Assembly (NCBI GenBank): GCA_029287535.1
Contig: JARFQY010000264.1
Coordinates: 1-64,000, forward strand
Reading direction: 5' to 3'
Length of the DNA: 64,000 bases
Source of the DNA: Filomicrobium sp.
Lineage (GTDB): Bacteria; Pseudomonadota; Alphaproteobacteria; Rhizobiales; Hyphomicrobiaceae
Below the pieces are notes generated by a model, which did not search any database, was not told the DNA's origin, and saw nothing but the letters and a program-made list of their open reading frames with translations. This document shows positions 35,757 to 44,253 of the stretch, one piece after another. Numbering within the stretch: the first letter of the stretch is position 1; each line of letters opens with the position of its first letter. A program made the translations under genes and the position numbers.

Positions 35757-37382
35757 TTAGTCCTTCGCCATCTCTCGCAGCTTGAATTTCTGGATTTTAC
35801 CGGTCGACGTCTTGGGCACTTCCGAGAAAATGACGTGGCGCGGACACTTGTAATGTGCCAGGTGCTGCCGACAGAAGGTCATGACATCTTCAGCGGTGAG
35901 ATTCTCCCCGGGCTTCAACTCGATAAAGGCGCAGGGCGTTTCACCCCATTTCTCATCGGGCTTGGCAACGACCGCGCAGTAGGCGACCGCCGGGTGCTTA
36001 TAGAGAACATCCTCCACTTCGATTGAGGAGATGTTTTCACCACCGGAAATAATGATGTCCTTGGAGCGATCCTTCAGCTGGATGTATCCGTCCGGGTGTA
36101 GAACGCCAAGGTCACCGGAGTGGAACCAGCCGCCGGCAAACGCATCGTCAGTGGCTTTAGGGTTCTTCAAATAGCCCTTCATGACGTTGTTGCCTCGGAA
36201 CATGACCTCGCCCAGGCTCTCACCGTCGGCAGGAACTTGCGTCATGGTCTGCGGGTCCATCACGGTGAGATCTTCCAATGTGACGTAGCGCACGCCTTGA
36301 CGGATACGCTTGTCGGCAATCGCCTCAGGCGGGAGATCGTCCCAGGCGGGGTTCCATTCGTTGATCACGGCAGGCCCGTAGGTTTCGGTCAGCCCATAAA
36401 GGTGAGTGAGCTTGAATCCAGCCGCGGCCATGGCGTTAAGCACCGACTGGGGTGGGGGTGCGGCAGCGTGATTGAAAGCAACCGTATGGTGGAATTCGCG
36501 GCGTTCTTCAGGCTTGGCGTTGAGCAGAACCGACATCACGATCGGAGCACCGGACAGGTGGGTCACCTTGTGGTCGGCGATAGCGTCATACATTGCCTTG
36601 GCGCGGACCCAGCGCAAGCAGACATGGGTGCCGGCGACAGTTGACAGCGACCAGGGGAAGCACCAGCCGTTGCAGTGGAACATGGGCAGCGTCCACAAAT
36701 AGACCGGGAACCGGTCCATGCCCGTGGCAATGGTGTTGGAATAGCACATGAGACCGGCGCCGCGGTGATGGTAGACAACGCCCTTGGGATTGCCGGTTGT
36801 GCCTGAAGTGTAATTCAGCGAGATGGCATCCCACTCATCATCCGGCATCTTCCAGGCAAATTCCGGATCGCCGCCGGCGACGAGTGCCTCATACTCCGTA
36901 TAGGAAAGCTGTTCGCCATCCTGAGGAAACTCGGGGTCCTGGTAGTCGATGATCAACGGTTTGACCTTGGCCTGAGCCAGCGCGTCCTTCATGACCGCAG
37001 AGAACTCGCGGTCGACGATCAGCACCTTGGTCTCGGCGTGGTCGAGCTGGAACGCGATAATGGGAGCATCGAGACGGGTGTTGATGGAATGCAGTACCGC
37101 GCCCGTCATCGGTACGGCGTAGTGGGCCTCGAGCATCGGTGGCGTGTTGGCGAGCATAACTGAAACGGTGTCGCCTTTGCCGACGTACTTGCCAGCCAAC
37201 GCCGATGCAAGCCGGCGGGCGCGAGTATAAAACTCAGCGTAGGTGTAGCGGGCATTGCCGTGAATGATCGCCGTTTGGTCAGGATAAACCATGGCGGCGC
37301 GCTCCAGAAAGGTCACCGGAGTCAGCGGCTGGTGATTGGCTGGGTTCCTGTCAAGATTCTGTTCGTAGGGATTTGCGGTCAT
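35757..37382 (-). CDS. Acyl-CoA synthetase (AMP-binding family)
   Basis: A 541-aa adenylate-forming ligase. The P-loop-like motif YTSGTTGNPKG, the substrate segment YGLTETYGP, the hinge GWFHSGDLG and the closing lysine motif TSTGKIQKFKLR are all present. Sequence outside the motifs (MFHCNGWCFPWSL) points to the short/medium-chain, plant AAE-like subgroup rather than long-chain FadD. Substrate not determined. It is a single-gene unit running away from the propionyl-CoA synthetase gene. Confidence 0.88.
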   Translation of the reverse strand: MTANPYEQNLDRNPANHQPLTPVTFLERAAMVYPDQTAIIHGNARYTYAEFYTRARRLASALAGKYVGKGDTVSVMLANTPPMLEAHYAVPMTGAVLHSINTRLDAPIIAFQLDHAETKVLIVDREFSAVMKDALAQAKVKPLIIDYQDPEFPQDGEQLSYTEYEALVAGGDPEFAWKMPDDEWDAISLNYTSGTTGNPKGVVYHHRGAGLMCYSNTIATGMDRFPVYLWTLPMFHCNGWCFPWSLSTVAGTHVCLRWVRAKAMYDAIADHKVTHLSGAPIVMSVLLNAKPEERREFHHTVAFNHAAAPPPQSVLNAMAAAGFKLTHLYGLTETYGPAVINEWNPAWDDLPPEAIADKRIRQGVRYVTLEDLTVMDPQTMTQVPADGESLGEVMFRGNNVMKGYLKNPKATDDAFAGGWFHSGDLGVLHPDGYIQLKDRSKDIIISGGENISSIEVEDVLYKHPAVAYCAVVAKPDEKWGETPCAFIELKPGENLTAEDVMTFCRQHLAHYKCPRHVIFSEVPKTSTGKIQKFKLREMAKD

Positions 37383-38043
37383 CGCTCACTGGCCGAGGTT
37401 TGTTTTGATGCAGATTGGTGGGGGACGCTAGCCAAACTCGGCCGCTGGTTCAATCGGATATGTGTTGCAGTGCGACATACGCGGCGATGCGCCTTCACAA
37501 CGGACTCCATTCAAAAACGAGCTTAGCGGTTGCAGGCTGCGTGGTATTGGTTAACCTATATCCATCGAACTGGAGATTGGTTGTGAGTCGGCCCACGGAC
37601 TTGGGAGACGACGCGATGTGCAACTCAAACCGCGAGGGCATCGCCTTTTTCATACTGGCGACGCTCATAGCACTGACACCACTGGTGTTGTTTGTTTAAT
37701 GCCGCTTTGACCGCCAACGGCGGTGCGGACGCCCACTTTCGTATACAGCGCCTTGCGTTCGCCGACGCGCGTCGGCTTGGCGCGTAGCGACACGGCGAAA
37801 CAGCAAAACTCGTCCCGAATACCTCCCGGTCCGGCAATATTGCGAGCCGGCGAACACGATGCTCGGCGGCACCATTTGGTGGTCCTGCGACCATGGTCTG
37901 TAGCGCAAACAGCTGAATGCTGACTAACAACAGCCGGCGATTAGCCCAATTGCGCATGCGCTGCAGTATTGCGCTTCTTGGGTAACAGGAGCACACAGAA
38001 ATCATCACGCAGAACAAGGCCTTTGTATCCGGGAGATGCACTC
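37383..38043. other. Intergenic region, 661 bp, between divergent acyl-CoA ligase genes
   Basis: Apart from a possible 27-codon gene at 37616-37699, I see no gene. It holds a 16-nt perfect palindrome, GCCGACGCGCGTCGGC (37761-37776), and near the prpE end a palindrome GCGCATGCGC (37952-37961) with repeated TTGCGC, candidates for regulator binding. The promoters of both ligase genes must lie here. Confidence 0.4.
37616..37699 (+). CDS. Possible 27-aa membrane peptide
   Basis: A very short reading frame, starting MCNSNREGIAFF, whose last 18 residues are entirely hydrophobic (FFILATLIALTPLVLFV). GGGAGA lies eight bases before its ATG, an unusually good site for a random ORF. It fits a small single-pass membrane protein, but at this length coding is unproven. 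Confidence 0.3.
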   Translation: MCNSNREGIAFFILATLIALTPLVLFV

Positions 38044-39960
38044 ATGTCGCAATCGTCCAGCCGATATCACGAAGTCTATCAGTCATGGCGCAACGATCCG
38101 GAGGCTTTCTGGGGCGAAGCTGCGCGGGATGTGTCTTGGTACAAACTGTGGGATCAGGTGCTCGATCCATACATGGGGCAATATGGGCGGTGGTTTGCGG
38201 GCGCGGAATGCAACACGGCCTACAACTGCCTAGACCGACATGTTGAAGCCGGCCGCGGCGATCAACCGGCGCTGATCTATGACAGCCCGGTTACCGATAC
38301 TGTCAGGACTTACACCTACAGCGAATTGACCGATGAAGTGGCGACACTGGCGGCGGCCCTTGTCGATATCGGTGTCAAGAGGGGCGACAGGGTGGTCCTC
38401 TACATGCCGATGATTCCCGAAGCAGTGATGGGGATGCTGGCGTGCGCACGAATTGGAGCAGTCCACTCGGTCGTGTTCGGCGGTTTCGCGGCGAATGAAC
38501 TGGCGGCCCGCATCGACGATGCAAAGCCTGTCGCTATTCTTTCGGCTTCATGCGGGATCGAAGGCAGCCGGGTTGTGCAGTACAAGCCGTTGCTCGACCA
38601 GGCGATCGAAGTGGCACAAAACAAACCTAAGGCTTGTCTGATCCTGCAGCGCGACCAAGCCGTGGCAAACATGATCCCGGGGCGGGACTATGACTGGGCC
38701 GAGGTCATTGCCGATTTGAAGGGGCGGTCGCGCAAAGCCGATCCCGTTGCCGTTAAAGCCACCGACCCGCTCTACATCCTCTACACCTCGGGGACGACCG
38801 GGCAGCCAAAAGGCGTTGTTCGCGATAACGGCGGACACATGGTTGCGCTGAAGTGGACGATGAAGAATTTCTACGACATCTCGCCGGGCGAAGTCTTTTG
38901 GGCAGCGTCCGATGTCGGATGGGTCGTGGGGCACTCCTACATCTGCTATGCGCCGCTGTTGCATGGTGCGACGACGCTAGTCTACGAGGGCAAACCAGTC
39001 GGAACGCCGGACGCCGGAGCGTTCTGGAGGGTCATCTCGCAGCACAATGTCGTTGCATTGTTCACAGCTCCCACGGCGTTCCGGGCCATCAAGAAGGAGG
39101 ATCCCGAGGGAACGTTCATCGGCAAATATGACCTGTCAAATCTGCGCACGTTGTTCCTTGCAGGTGAGCGAGCTGATCCAGCCACCATTCAGTGGGCAGA
39201 AGCAAAGCTCAAGGTCCCGGTCATTGACCACTGGTGGCAAACGGAAACCGGCTGGGCTATCGCCGGGAACCCTGTTGGTCTGGGCCTGCTCCCCGTGAAG
39301 TATGGTTCGCCGACCGTTGCAATGCCCGGCTACGACTTACGTGTCCTCGATGAAAGCGGCCAGGAAGTTCCAGCGGGCGAGCATGGAACGATTACGATCA
39401 AGCTGCCGTTGCCACCTTCATGCCTGCCGACGCTTTGGGGTGACGATCAACGCTTTAGGGATAGCTATCTGTCCCAGTTCGAAGGGTACTACTCGACCTC
39501 GGACGCAGGCTATGTCGACGAGAACGGCTATGTGTACGTGATGGCGCGGACCGATGACGTGATCAACGTCGCGGGCCACAGATTGTCGACAGGCCAGATG
39601 GAGGAGGTTGTCGCGACGCATCCGGATGTGGCTGAGTGCGCGGTCATCGGGGTTGCTGATCAGCTCAAGGGCCAGCTGCCAGCAGGCTTCCTCGTACTAA
39701 ACTCTGGTGTGAACCGCGACTCCAAGGACATCGAGGCGGAGATCGTCAAACTGGTGCGCGCTGAGATTGGGCCGGTGGCGGCCTTCAAGAACGTGATGGT
39801 AGTGCCGCGACTTCCAAAGACCCGTTCCGGAAAAATTCTGCGTGCGACGATGCGAAAGATTGCAGACGGCGAGGACTGGAAGATGCCGGCTACGATCGAT
39901 GATCCGGCGATCCTCGATGAGATCAAGACGGTTCTCGACGGGCGGCGTGCGGCGGGCTAG
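38044..39960 (+). CDS. prpE: Propionyl-CoA synthetase (AMP-forming)
   Basis: A 638-aa acyl-CoA synthetase of the acetyl/propionyl type that activates propionate (or acetate) to the CoA thioester. Visible are YHEVYQSWRNDPEAFW at the start, YTSGTTGQPKGVV, WWQTETGW, TDDVINVAGHRLSTG and the catalytic lysine in RSGKILR. The short N-terminal half and the DNGGH segment after the P-loop agree with PrpE rather than Acs. The ATG at 38044 follows GGGAGA. No other prp genes are in the window. Its TAG stop is shared with the stop of the convergent trcR gene in one CTAG. Confidence 0.9.
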   Translation: MSQSSSRYHEVYQSWRNDPEAFWGEAARDVSWYKLWDQVLDPYMGQYGRWFAGAECNTAYNCLDRHVEAGRGDQPALIYDSPVTDTVRTYTYSELTDEVATLAAALVDIGVKRGDRVVLYMPMIPEAVMGMLACARIGAVHSVVFGGFAANELAARIDDAKPVAILSASCGIEGSRVVQYKPLLDQAIEVAQNKPKACLILQRDQAVANMIPGRDYDWAEVIADLKGRSRKADPVAVKATDPLYILYTSGTTGQPKGVVRDNGGHMVALKWTMKNFYDISPGEVFWAASDVGWVVGHSYICYAPLLHGATTLVYEGKPVGTPDAGAFWRVISQHNVVALFTAPTAFRAIKKEDPEGTFIGKYDLSNLRTLFLAGERADPATIQWAEAKLKVPVIDHWWQTETGWAIAGNPVGLGLLPVKYGSPTVAMPGYDLRVLDESGQEVPAGEHGTITIKLPLPPSCLPTLWGDDQRFRDSYLSQFEGYYSTSDAGYVDENGYVYVMARTDDVINVAGHRLSTGQMEEVVATHPDVAECAVIGVADQLKGQLPAGFLVLNSGVNRDSKDIEAEIVKLVRAEIGPVAAFKNVMVVPRLPKTRSGKILRATMRKIADGEDWKMPATIDDPAILDEIKTVLDGRRAAG

Positions 39961-40832
39961 TCCTTCTGCTCGCTGACGGCAGTCTCGGGCTCGGGAGCCT
40001 GGTCGGCTGTGACCGGCTCGGCTTCCTCCGCAGGCTCAATCTCCGCAGGCTCAATGGCCTCGCTCTCCGCGGGTTCGGAGAATGTGACGTCCGGCTGCTC
40101 GTCGTCAGCGGCTTCCTCCGCTCCACTGGACAGCTGCTGCAAGCGCGCGAAGACCTCCGCCTCTTCTTCTGCGTCGGATTGTTCGCGTATGTGCGGTTCC
40201 AAGTCGGGTTGCGGGCCCAGCCCCGGAACGGTCTCGGAAGCCGGCAGTAGCGCGCCGCCGGGACCGGGAATCGGGGCGCCGGCGGGACGTTCGGCATCAG
40301 CCCGCTTGGCGGCTTTCTGCACTTCAGCGTCGAGGTCCAGCTGTTTGCAAAGACCCAGCGTCACAGGGTCCTGAGGAACAAGGTTCGGTGTATTCCAGTG
40401 TGTTCGTTCGCGGATCTGGGTGATGGTCGGCTTGGTCGTGCCGACCAGTCTGATGATCTGGCTGTCCTTCAACTCGGGGTGTTGGCGCAGCAACCACAGG
40501 ACGGCGTTGGGTCGGTCGTGACGGCGCGAAACCGGCGTATAGCGCGGGCGCTTCTTTCTGGTCGCGGTCTGCGGCAAGACAACCTTTTGCTCGGCCATGC
40601 GGAGCTTGTGAGCGGGGTCTTTCTCGCCGCGCTCGATTTCCTCGCGCGTCAGCTGACCCGATGTCACCGGGTCCATGCCTTTGATGCCTTGCGCGACATC
40701 CCCGTCGGCGATGCCCTTAACTTCCAGGGTGTGGAGTCCACACAGTACAGCGATCTGCTCGAATGTGAGGGCCGTGTTATCGACTAGCCATACGGCTGTC
40801 GCCTTGGGCATAAGGGGCTTGCGATCGCTCAT
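39957..40832 (-). CDS. trcR: Cell-cycle regulator TrcR (DUF1013)
   Basis: A 291-aa protein restricted to Alphaproteobacteria. The conserved N-terminal 190 residues hold MPKATAVWLVDNTALTFEQIA and IRLVGTTKPTITQIRERTHW, a helix-turn-helix-like region, and PVTLGLCKQLDLD. Family members are described as regulators of cell-cycle genes. The last 100 residues are Glu/Ala/Pro-rich and probably disordered, longer than I would expect in the core family. The start at 40832 follows AAAAGAGAA. Its stop codon overlaps that of prpE, with no terminator between. Confidence 0.82.
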   Translation of the reverse strand: MSDRKPLMPKATAVWLVDNTALTFEQIAVLCGLHTLEVKGIADGDVAQGIKGMDPVTSGQLTREEIERGEKDPAHKLRMAEQKVVLPQTATRKKRPRYTPVSRRHDRPNAVLWLLRQHPELKDSQIIRLVGTTKPTITQIRERTHWNTPNLVPQDPVTLGLCKQLDLDAEVQKAAKRADAERPAGAPIPGPGGALLPASETVPGLGPQPDLEPHIREQSDAEEEAEVFARLQQLSSGAEEAADDEQPDVTFSEPAESEAIEPAEIEPAEEAEPVTADQAPEPETAVSEQKD

Positions 40833-41135
40833 AGGTTCTCTTTTCCGGTCCGCAGGCGGCATTTTCTAAGTGCCGGCAGACCTACAACTCGTTAGTAAGA
40901 CTTCAGGGATTGGGGTTAAATAAGCGCGCCAAGGGGGAGATTGCAAGGTCGCCGTAGGATGAAATGTGGCCAGATGGCCGTAGGGCCAGGATCCCGCTGG
41001 GAGCTGGCGGGATTAGCCATTGGGACTATTGCCCCTGTTGTCCCTGGCTTTTTCCATCATTAGGGTGGCGAACTCAGTGCGCGCCCAAACAACAAACGGG
41101 ACAGACAAATGGTGGGGCCGGGAGAAGCGGAATTG
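40833..41135. other. Intergenic region, 303 bp
   Basis: Spacer between the divergent trcR and MaoC genes. It must contain both promoters. I see a GGTTAAAT half-site near 40915 but no convincing operator, RNA gene or small ORF. Confidence 0.35.
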
Positions 41136-41570
41136 ATGCTGGAGACGGGGAAAACCTACTATTTCGAGGATCTCGAGTTGGGCATGGAGGCTTCGGTGTC
41201 GAAGACCGTCACCATGGCCGATATCGAAGCCTATGCCGCCGTTTCAGGCGACTACAACCCCGTGCATATGGACCCCGAGTTCGCCGCCAACACGATCTTC
41301 AAGCAGGTTATTGCCCACGGTTTACTGACCGCCAGTTACATTTCGACCGTGTTCGGAATGAAGATGCCAGGGCCCGGTGCGATCTATGTGTCGCAGTCGC
41401 TGAACTTCAAAGCTCCCGTGAAAATTGGCGATGAAGTGCTGGCGCGCGTGGTCGTTGCCGACTTGATGCCGGCGAAAAACCGGGCGCGATTTGATTGTTT
41501 TTGCACCGTTCGCGGCAAGATCGTTCTCGACGGTGAAGCAAACATGATGGTGCCCAGGCGGCCGGAGTAA
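41136..41570 (+). CDS. MaoC-like (R)-specific enoyl-CoA hydratase
   Basis: A 144-aa hot-dog-fold hydratase. The active-site Asp-His pair is in DYNPVHMDPEFA with HGLLTASYIS after it, as in PhaJ-type enzymes that make (R)-3-hydroxyacyl-CoA. The start is placed at 41136, with GGGAGAAG upstream; an ATG nine codons earlier is an alternative. It stands alone before ribF and may feed polyhydroxyalkanoate or lipid pathways, which cannot be shown here. Confidence 0.87.
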   Translation: MLETGKTYYFEDLELGMEASVSKTVTMADIEAYAAVSGDYNPVHMDPEFAANTIFKQVIAHGLLTASYISTVFGMKMPGPGAIYVSQSLNFKAPVKIGDEVLARVVVADLMPAKNRARFDCFCTVRGKIVLDGEANMMVPRRPE

Positions 41571-41658
41571 CCCTCACTTGACGCAAAGTTGCTTGCAAGG
41601 CGGCCACGCACGGCCCTAATAGCTTTGCTCCGGCATCGGGCTCGTCACCATAGGTTCC

Positions 41659-41686
41659 CAGAACTCACATGCCAGAACTCTCATGA
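41659..41686 (+). promoter_or_regulatory. Tandem start-codon repeat at the ribF start
   Basis: CAGAACTCACATG and CAGAACTCTCATG follow one another directly, so the ribF start codon is a copy of an upstream ATG at 41669. The first ATG opens a five-codon frame (MPELS) whose TGA overlaps the ribF ATG. Neither ATG has a clear Shine-Dalgarno sequence. Confidence 0.45.
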
Positions 41687-42642
41687 TTGTCATCCGCGAT
41701 GGAGAAGATGTTCCGCAAGGCGCGCGCGGTGGAGTCTTCGCGATTGGCAACTTCGACGGCGTGCATCGTGGGCACAAGGCGCTGATTTCCCGAGCCGTGG
41801 CGGAGGCCCGTGAAACAGGGCGGCCGGCTGGTGTAATCGTCTTTGAGCCCCATCCCCGAGAGTTCTTTCATCCCGAGGAACCGCACTTCCGTTTGACCCC
41901 TTTGGCCGAAAAGCTGCGGCTGTTGGAACAGCTGGGTCTCGACCTGGTCGTAGTCCTCGAATTCAACCGAGAATTCGCCAGCCGCACCGCGGCAAGCTTC
42001 ATTAAGGACATCTTGGTCGGCTGGCTCGGGGTGTCGCATGTGGTGATCGGCTACGATTTCTTTTTTGGCCAGAAACGGGCCGGTACCCCTGAGACCATGC
42101 AGCTTGCCGGTCAGGAAGCCGGCTTCGGCACCACCATCGTCGCGCAGCAGGCCGAGGACGGCGAAGTCTTTTCTTCGACCGCCATCCGGCTGCATCTCGC
42201 GCAAGGAGATGTCGCAGGAGCGGCCTTGCAGCTTGGGCATAGGTGGCGGGTTGCCGGTGTCGTGACAAGTGGCCAGCGGCTGGGTCGCGAGTTAGGTTTT
42301 CCGACCGCGAATATTGAGCTTCCTCCCGCGACGGCGTTGATGCACGGCATCTATGCCGTGCGCGTCCTTTCCGGCGGAAACTGGTACGGCGGCGCGGCGT
42401 ATCTTGGCGGACGGCCAAGCGTTGATGCCGGACCTGTGCGGCTCGAAGTCTTTATTCTAGATTTTGACGGTGACCTTTACGAGAAGGACATCGCGATCGA
42501 ATTCGTCGCATTCGTGCGTGGGGACCGGCGGTTTGACAGTCTGGAGGCGCTCAAGGAGCAAATAGCGCTTGATGTCGAAAGAGTCCGGGAAATGTTGAGG
42601 GATGCCGGGGATTCTTCGTCAGACTGCGTCTCTTCGTCCTGA
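41683..42642 (+). CDS. ribF: Bifunctional riboflavin kinase / FAD synthetase
   Basis: A 319-aa enzyme making FMN and FAD from riboflavin. The N-terminal adenylyltransferase domain shows AIGNFDGVHRGHKAL near residue 20 and GYDFFFGQKRAGT near residue 125; the C-terminal kinase has RLGRELGFPTANIEL and GRPSVDAGPVRLEVFILDFDG. No FMN riboswitch was recognised upstream; the 112-bp spacer instead ends in a tandem repeat around the start codon. Confidence 0.95.
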   Translation: MIVIRDGEDVPQGARGGVFAIGNFDGVHRGHKALISRAVAEARETGRPAGVIVFEPHPREFFHPEEPHFRLTPLAEKLRLLEQLGLDLVVVLEFNREFASRTAASFIKDILVGWLGVSHVVIGYDFFFGQKRAGTPETMQLAGQEAGFGTTIVAQQAEDGEVFSSTAIRLHLAQGDVAGAALQLGHRWRVAGVVTSGQRLGRELGFPTANIELPPATALMHGIYAVRVLSGGNWYGGAAYLGGRPSVDAGPVRLEVFILDFDGDLYEKDIAIEFVAFVRGDRRFDSLEALKEQIALDVERVREMLRDAGDSSSDCVSSS

Positions 42643-42839
42643 GAACAAATTTTCTTGGTTGGTTTAGAGACGTTATGCACCGCAGTTCCGGGCAGCGGCG
42701 GTGAAGCGCATCGCCGATGCTGAGCCTGGCTGCTAGACTGACGTGATGAGGGAGTGTCAACGGACTTGGTAGATCAAGCGTTGTTGGGGGTCTGACTTCA
42801 CCTGCGCGAGGTGGATGTGAGAATGGCGTAAGGGGCACA

Positions 42840-44129
42840 ATGGAAGAACAGCTGCCGTTTCTCCTACTCATTGCAATCGTTACGCTGGCGGCGGTGATCT
42901 CCGGTCTCATCATGGTGTGGCTGCGACAGCCGCCGATGGTCGGCTACATCCTGGCCGGGCTGGTCTTGGGACCTGCTGGCGTGGGGTTTATGCCGCGCGT
43001 AGACGCGGTGCCGCTGATCGCAGAGTTCGGGGTGCTGTTTTTATTGTTCGTGATCGGCATGGAGATCAGTCTCAAGGCCTTTATCGCGAACATTCGACCG
43101 GCGGTGCTGACGGTCGTGGGGCAGTTGGTCGTCGCACTCCTGGCGATGATGCTGTTTGGCGCATTCTTGGATTGGCGCTTCGAGCAGGTGGTGCTGCTGG
43201 CGTTCGTCGTGACCATGTCGTCAACGGCAGTTGCATTGAAACTCCTTGACGATATCGGCGAGTTGCGCAGCGACCTTGGCCGGATCGTCGTGGCGGTGAT
43301 GATCGCGCAAGACATCGCCGTCGTGCCGATGCTGATTATTGCCAACGCTTTCCAAGCCGGTGGGACCGTCGAACCTGGAACCTTTGCTACGGTCGTGCTG
43401 GCGATCGGGCTGTTGATGGCGTTTATCGCCTTTGTCGGGCCGCGCGGGAAACTGCAGTTCCCCGGACAGGACCGGATCCTCGGCCGGGTGGAGATGGTGA
43501 CTTTGGTGGCGCTCCTGGTTTGCTCGACCATGGCCGTCATCACCGGAGTTGCGGGGATGTCGCCGGCCTACGGGGCATTCCTAGCCGGGCTGATCATCGG
43601 CAAGACAACGCTGAGGTCGCAGGCGATCCATGCGATGGAACCGATCCAGGGCGTGTTGATGGTCTTGTTCTTCGTGGCGATCGGTCTGCTTCTCGATGTC
43701 AATTTTATTCTCGAAAACCTCGCGTTGGTGACTGCCTTCGTTCTGTGCACCTTGATCCTCAAGTCGATCGCGAATATTGCGATCCTGTATTCCGTCGGGA
43801 TGCCATGGAACACGGCCTATCAGGCAGGTCTCATCATGGGCCAAATTGGTGAGTTTTCATTTGTGCTGGCGGCCATTGGGCTTGCCAATGCCGTGCTTGA
43901 CCCGGTCGGCTACAAGCTTGCGATTTCGGTGATTGTTCTGTCGTTGCTGTTCAGTCCGATTTGGACACGGGCGGTGAAACAGGCACACGTTGCGACGCAG
44001 CAGCGCATTGGCAGCTTGAAGGTTGCGTTTTTCTCGCAGGCCGGGCCGGACAACGAAAACGCCCCTAAGGGTCGCAACAGGGCGCCTCTTGGTGGTCCGC
44101 AGGTCGAAAAAGAGCGCGAAAAGACCTGA
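42840..44129 (+). CDS. Cation:proton antiporter, CPA2/Kef-like without nucleotide domain
   Basis: A 429-aa protein with about twelve membrane segments, ending in a short charged tail. It matches the membrane domain of KefB/KefC-type potassium/proton antiporters: the unwound segment GYILAGLVLGPAGVG near residue 40 and VVAVMIAQDIAVVPML with the ion-binding Gln-Asp pair near residue 155. The TrkA-N domain of true Kef proteins is absent, so it should not be gated by glutathione adducts in the same way. It precedes ileS by 124 bp on the same strand. The 198-bp spacer before it shows nothing. Confidence 0.83.
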   Translation: MEEQLPFLLLIAIVTLAAVISGLIMVWLRQPPMVGYILAGLVLGPAGVGFMPRVDAVPLIAEFGVLFLLFVIGMEISLKAFIANIRPAVLTVVGQLVVALLAMMLFGAFLDWRFEQVVLLAFVVTMSSTAVALKLLDDIGELRSDLGRIVVAVMIAQDIAVVPMLIIANAFQAGGTVEPGTFATVVLAIGLLMAFIAFVGPRGKLQFPGQDRILGRVEMVTLVALLVCSTMAVITGVAGMSPAYGAFLAGLIIGKTTLRSQAIHAMEPIQGVLMVLFFVAIGLLLDVNFILENLALVTAFVLCTLILKSIANIAILYSVGMPWNTAYQAGLIMGQIGEFSFVLAAIGLANAVLDPVGYKLAISVIVLSLLFSPIWTRAVKQAHVATQQRIGSLKVAFFSQAGPDNENAPKGRNRAPLGGPQVEKEREKT

Positions 44130-44253
44130 GGCCAATCGCTCGGTGATGGCGATTCAAGGCGTATGTGGCGACGCTTCTGGTGGCTTCAGGGGCCCGGCGT
44201 GCTAGAACGCCCGCCAAACCGCATTCAAGAACTCCAAACGGGCTGAAAGATCG

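Noticed and set aside
41571-41682. FMN riboswitch before ribF
   Set aside because: The spacer is only 112 bp and lacks the conserved RFN sequence blocks; only the tandem start repeat is present.
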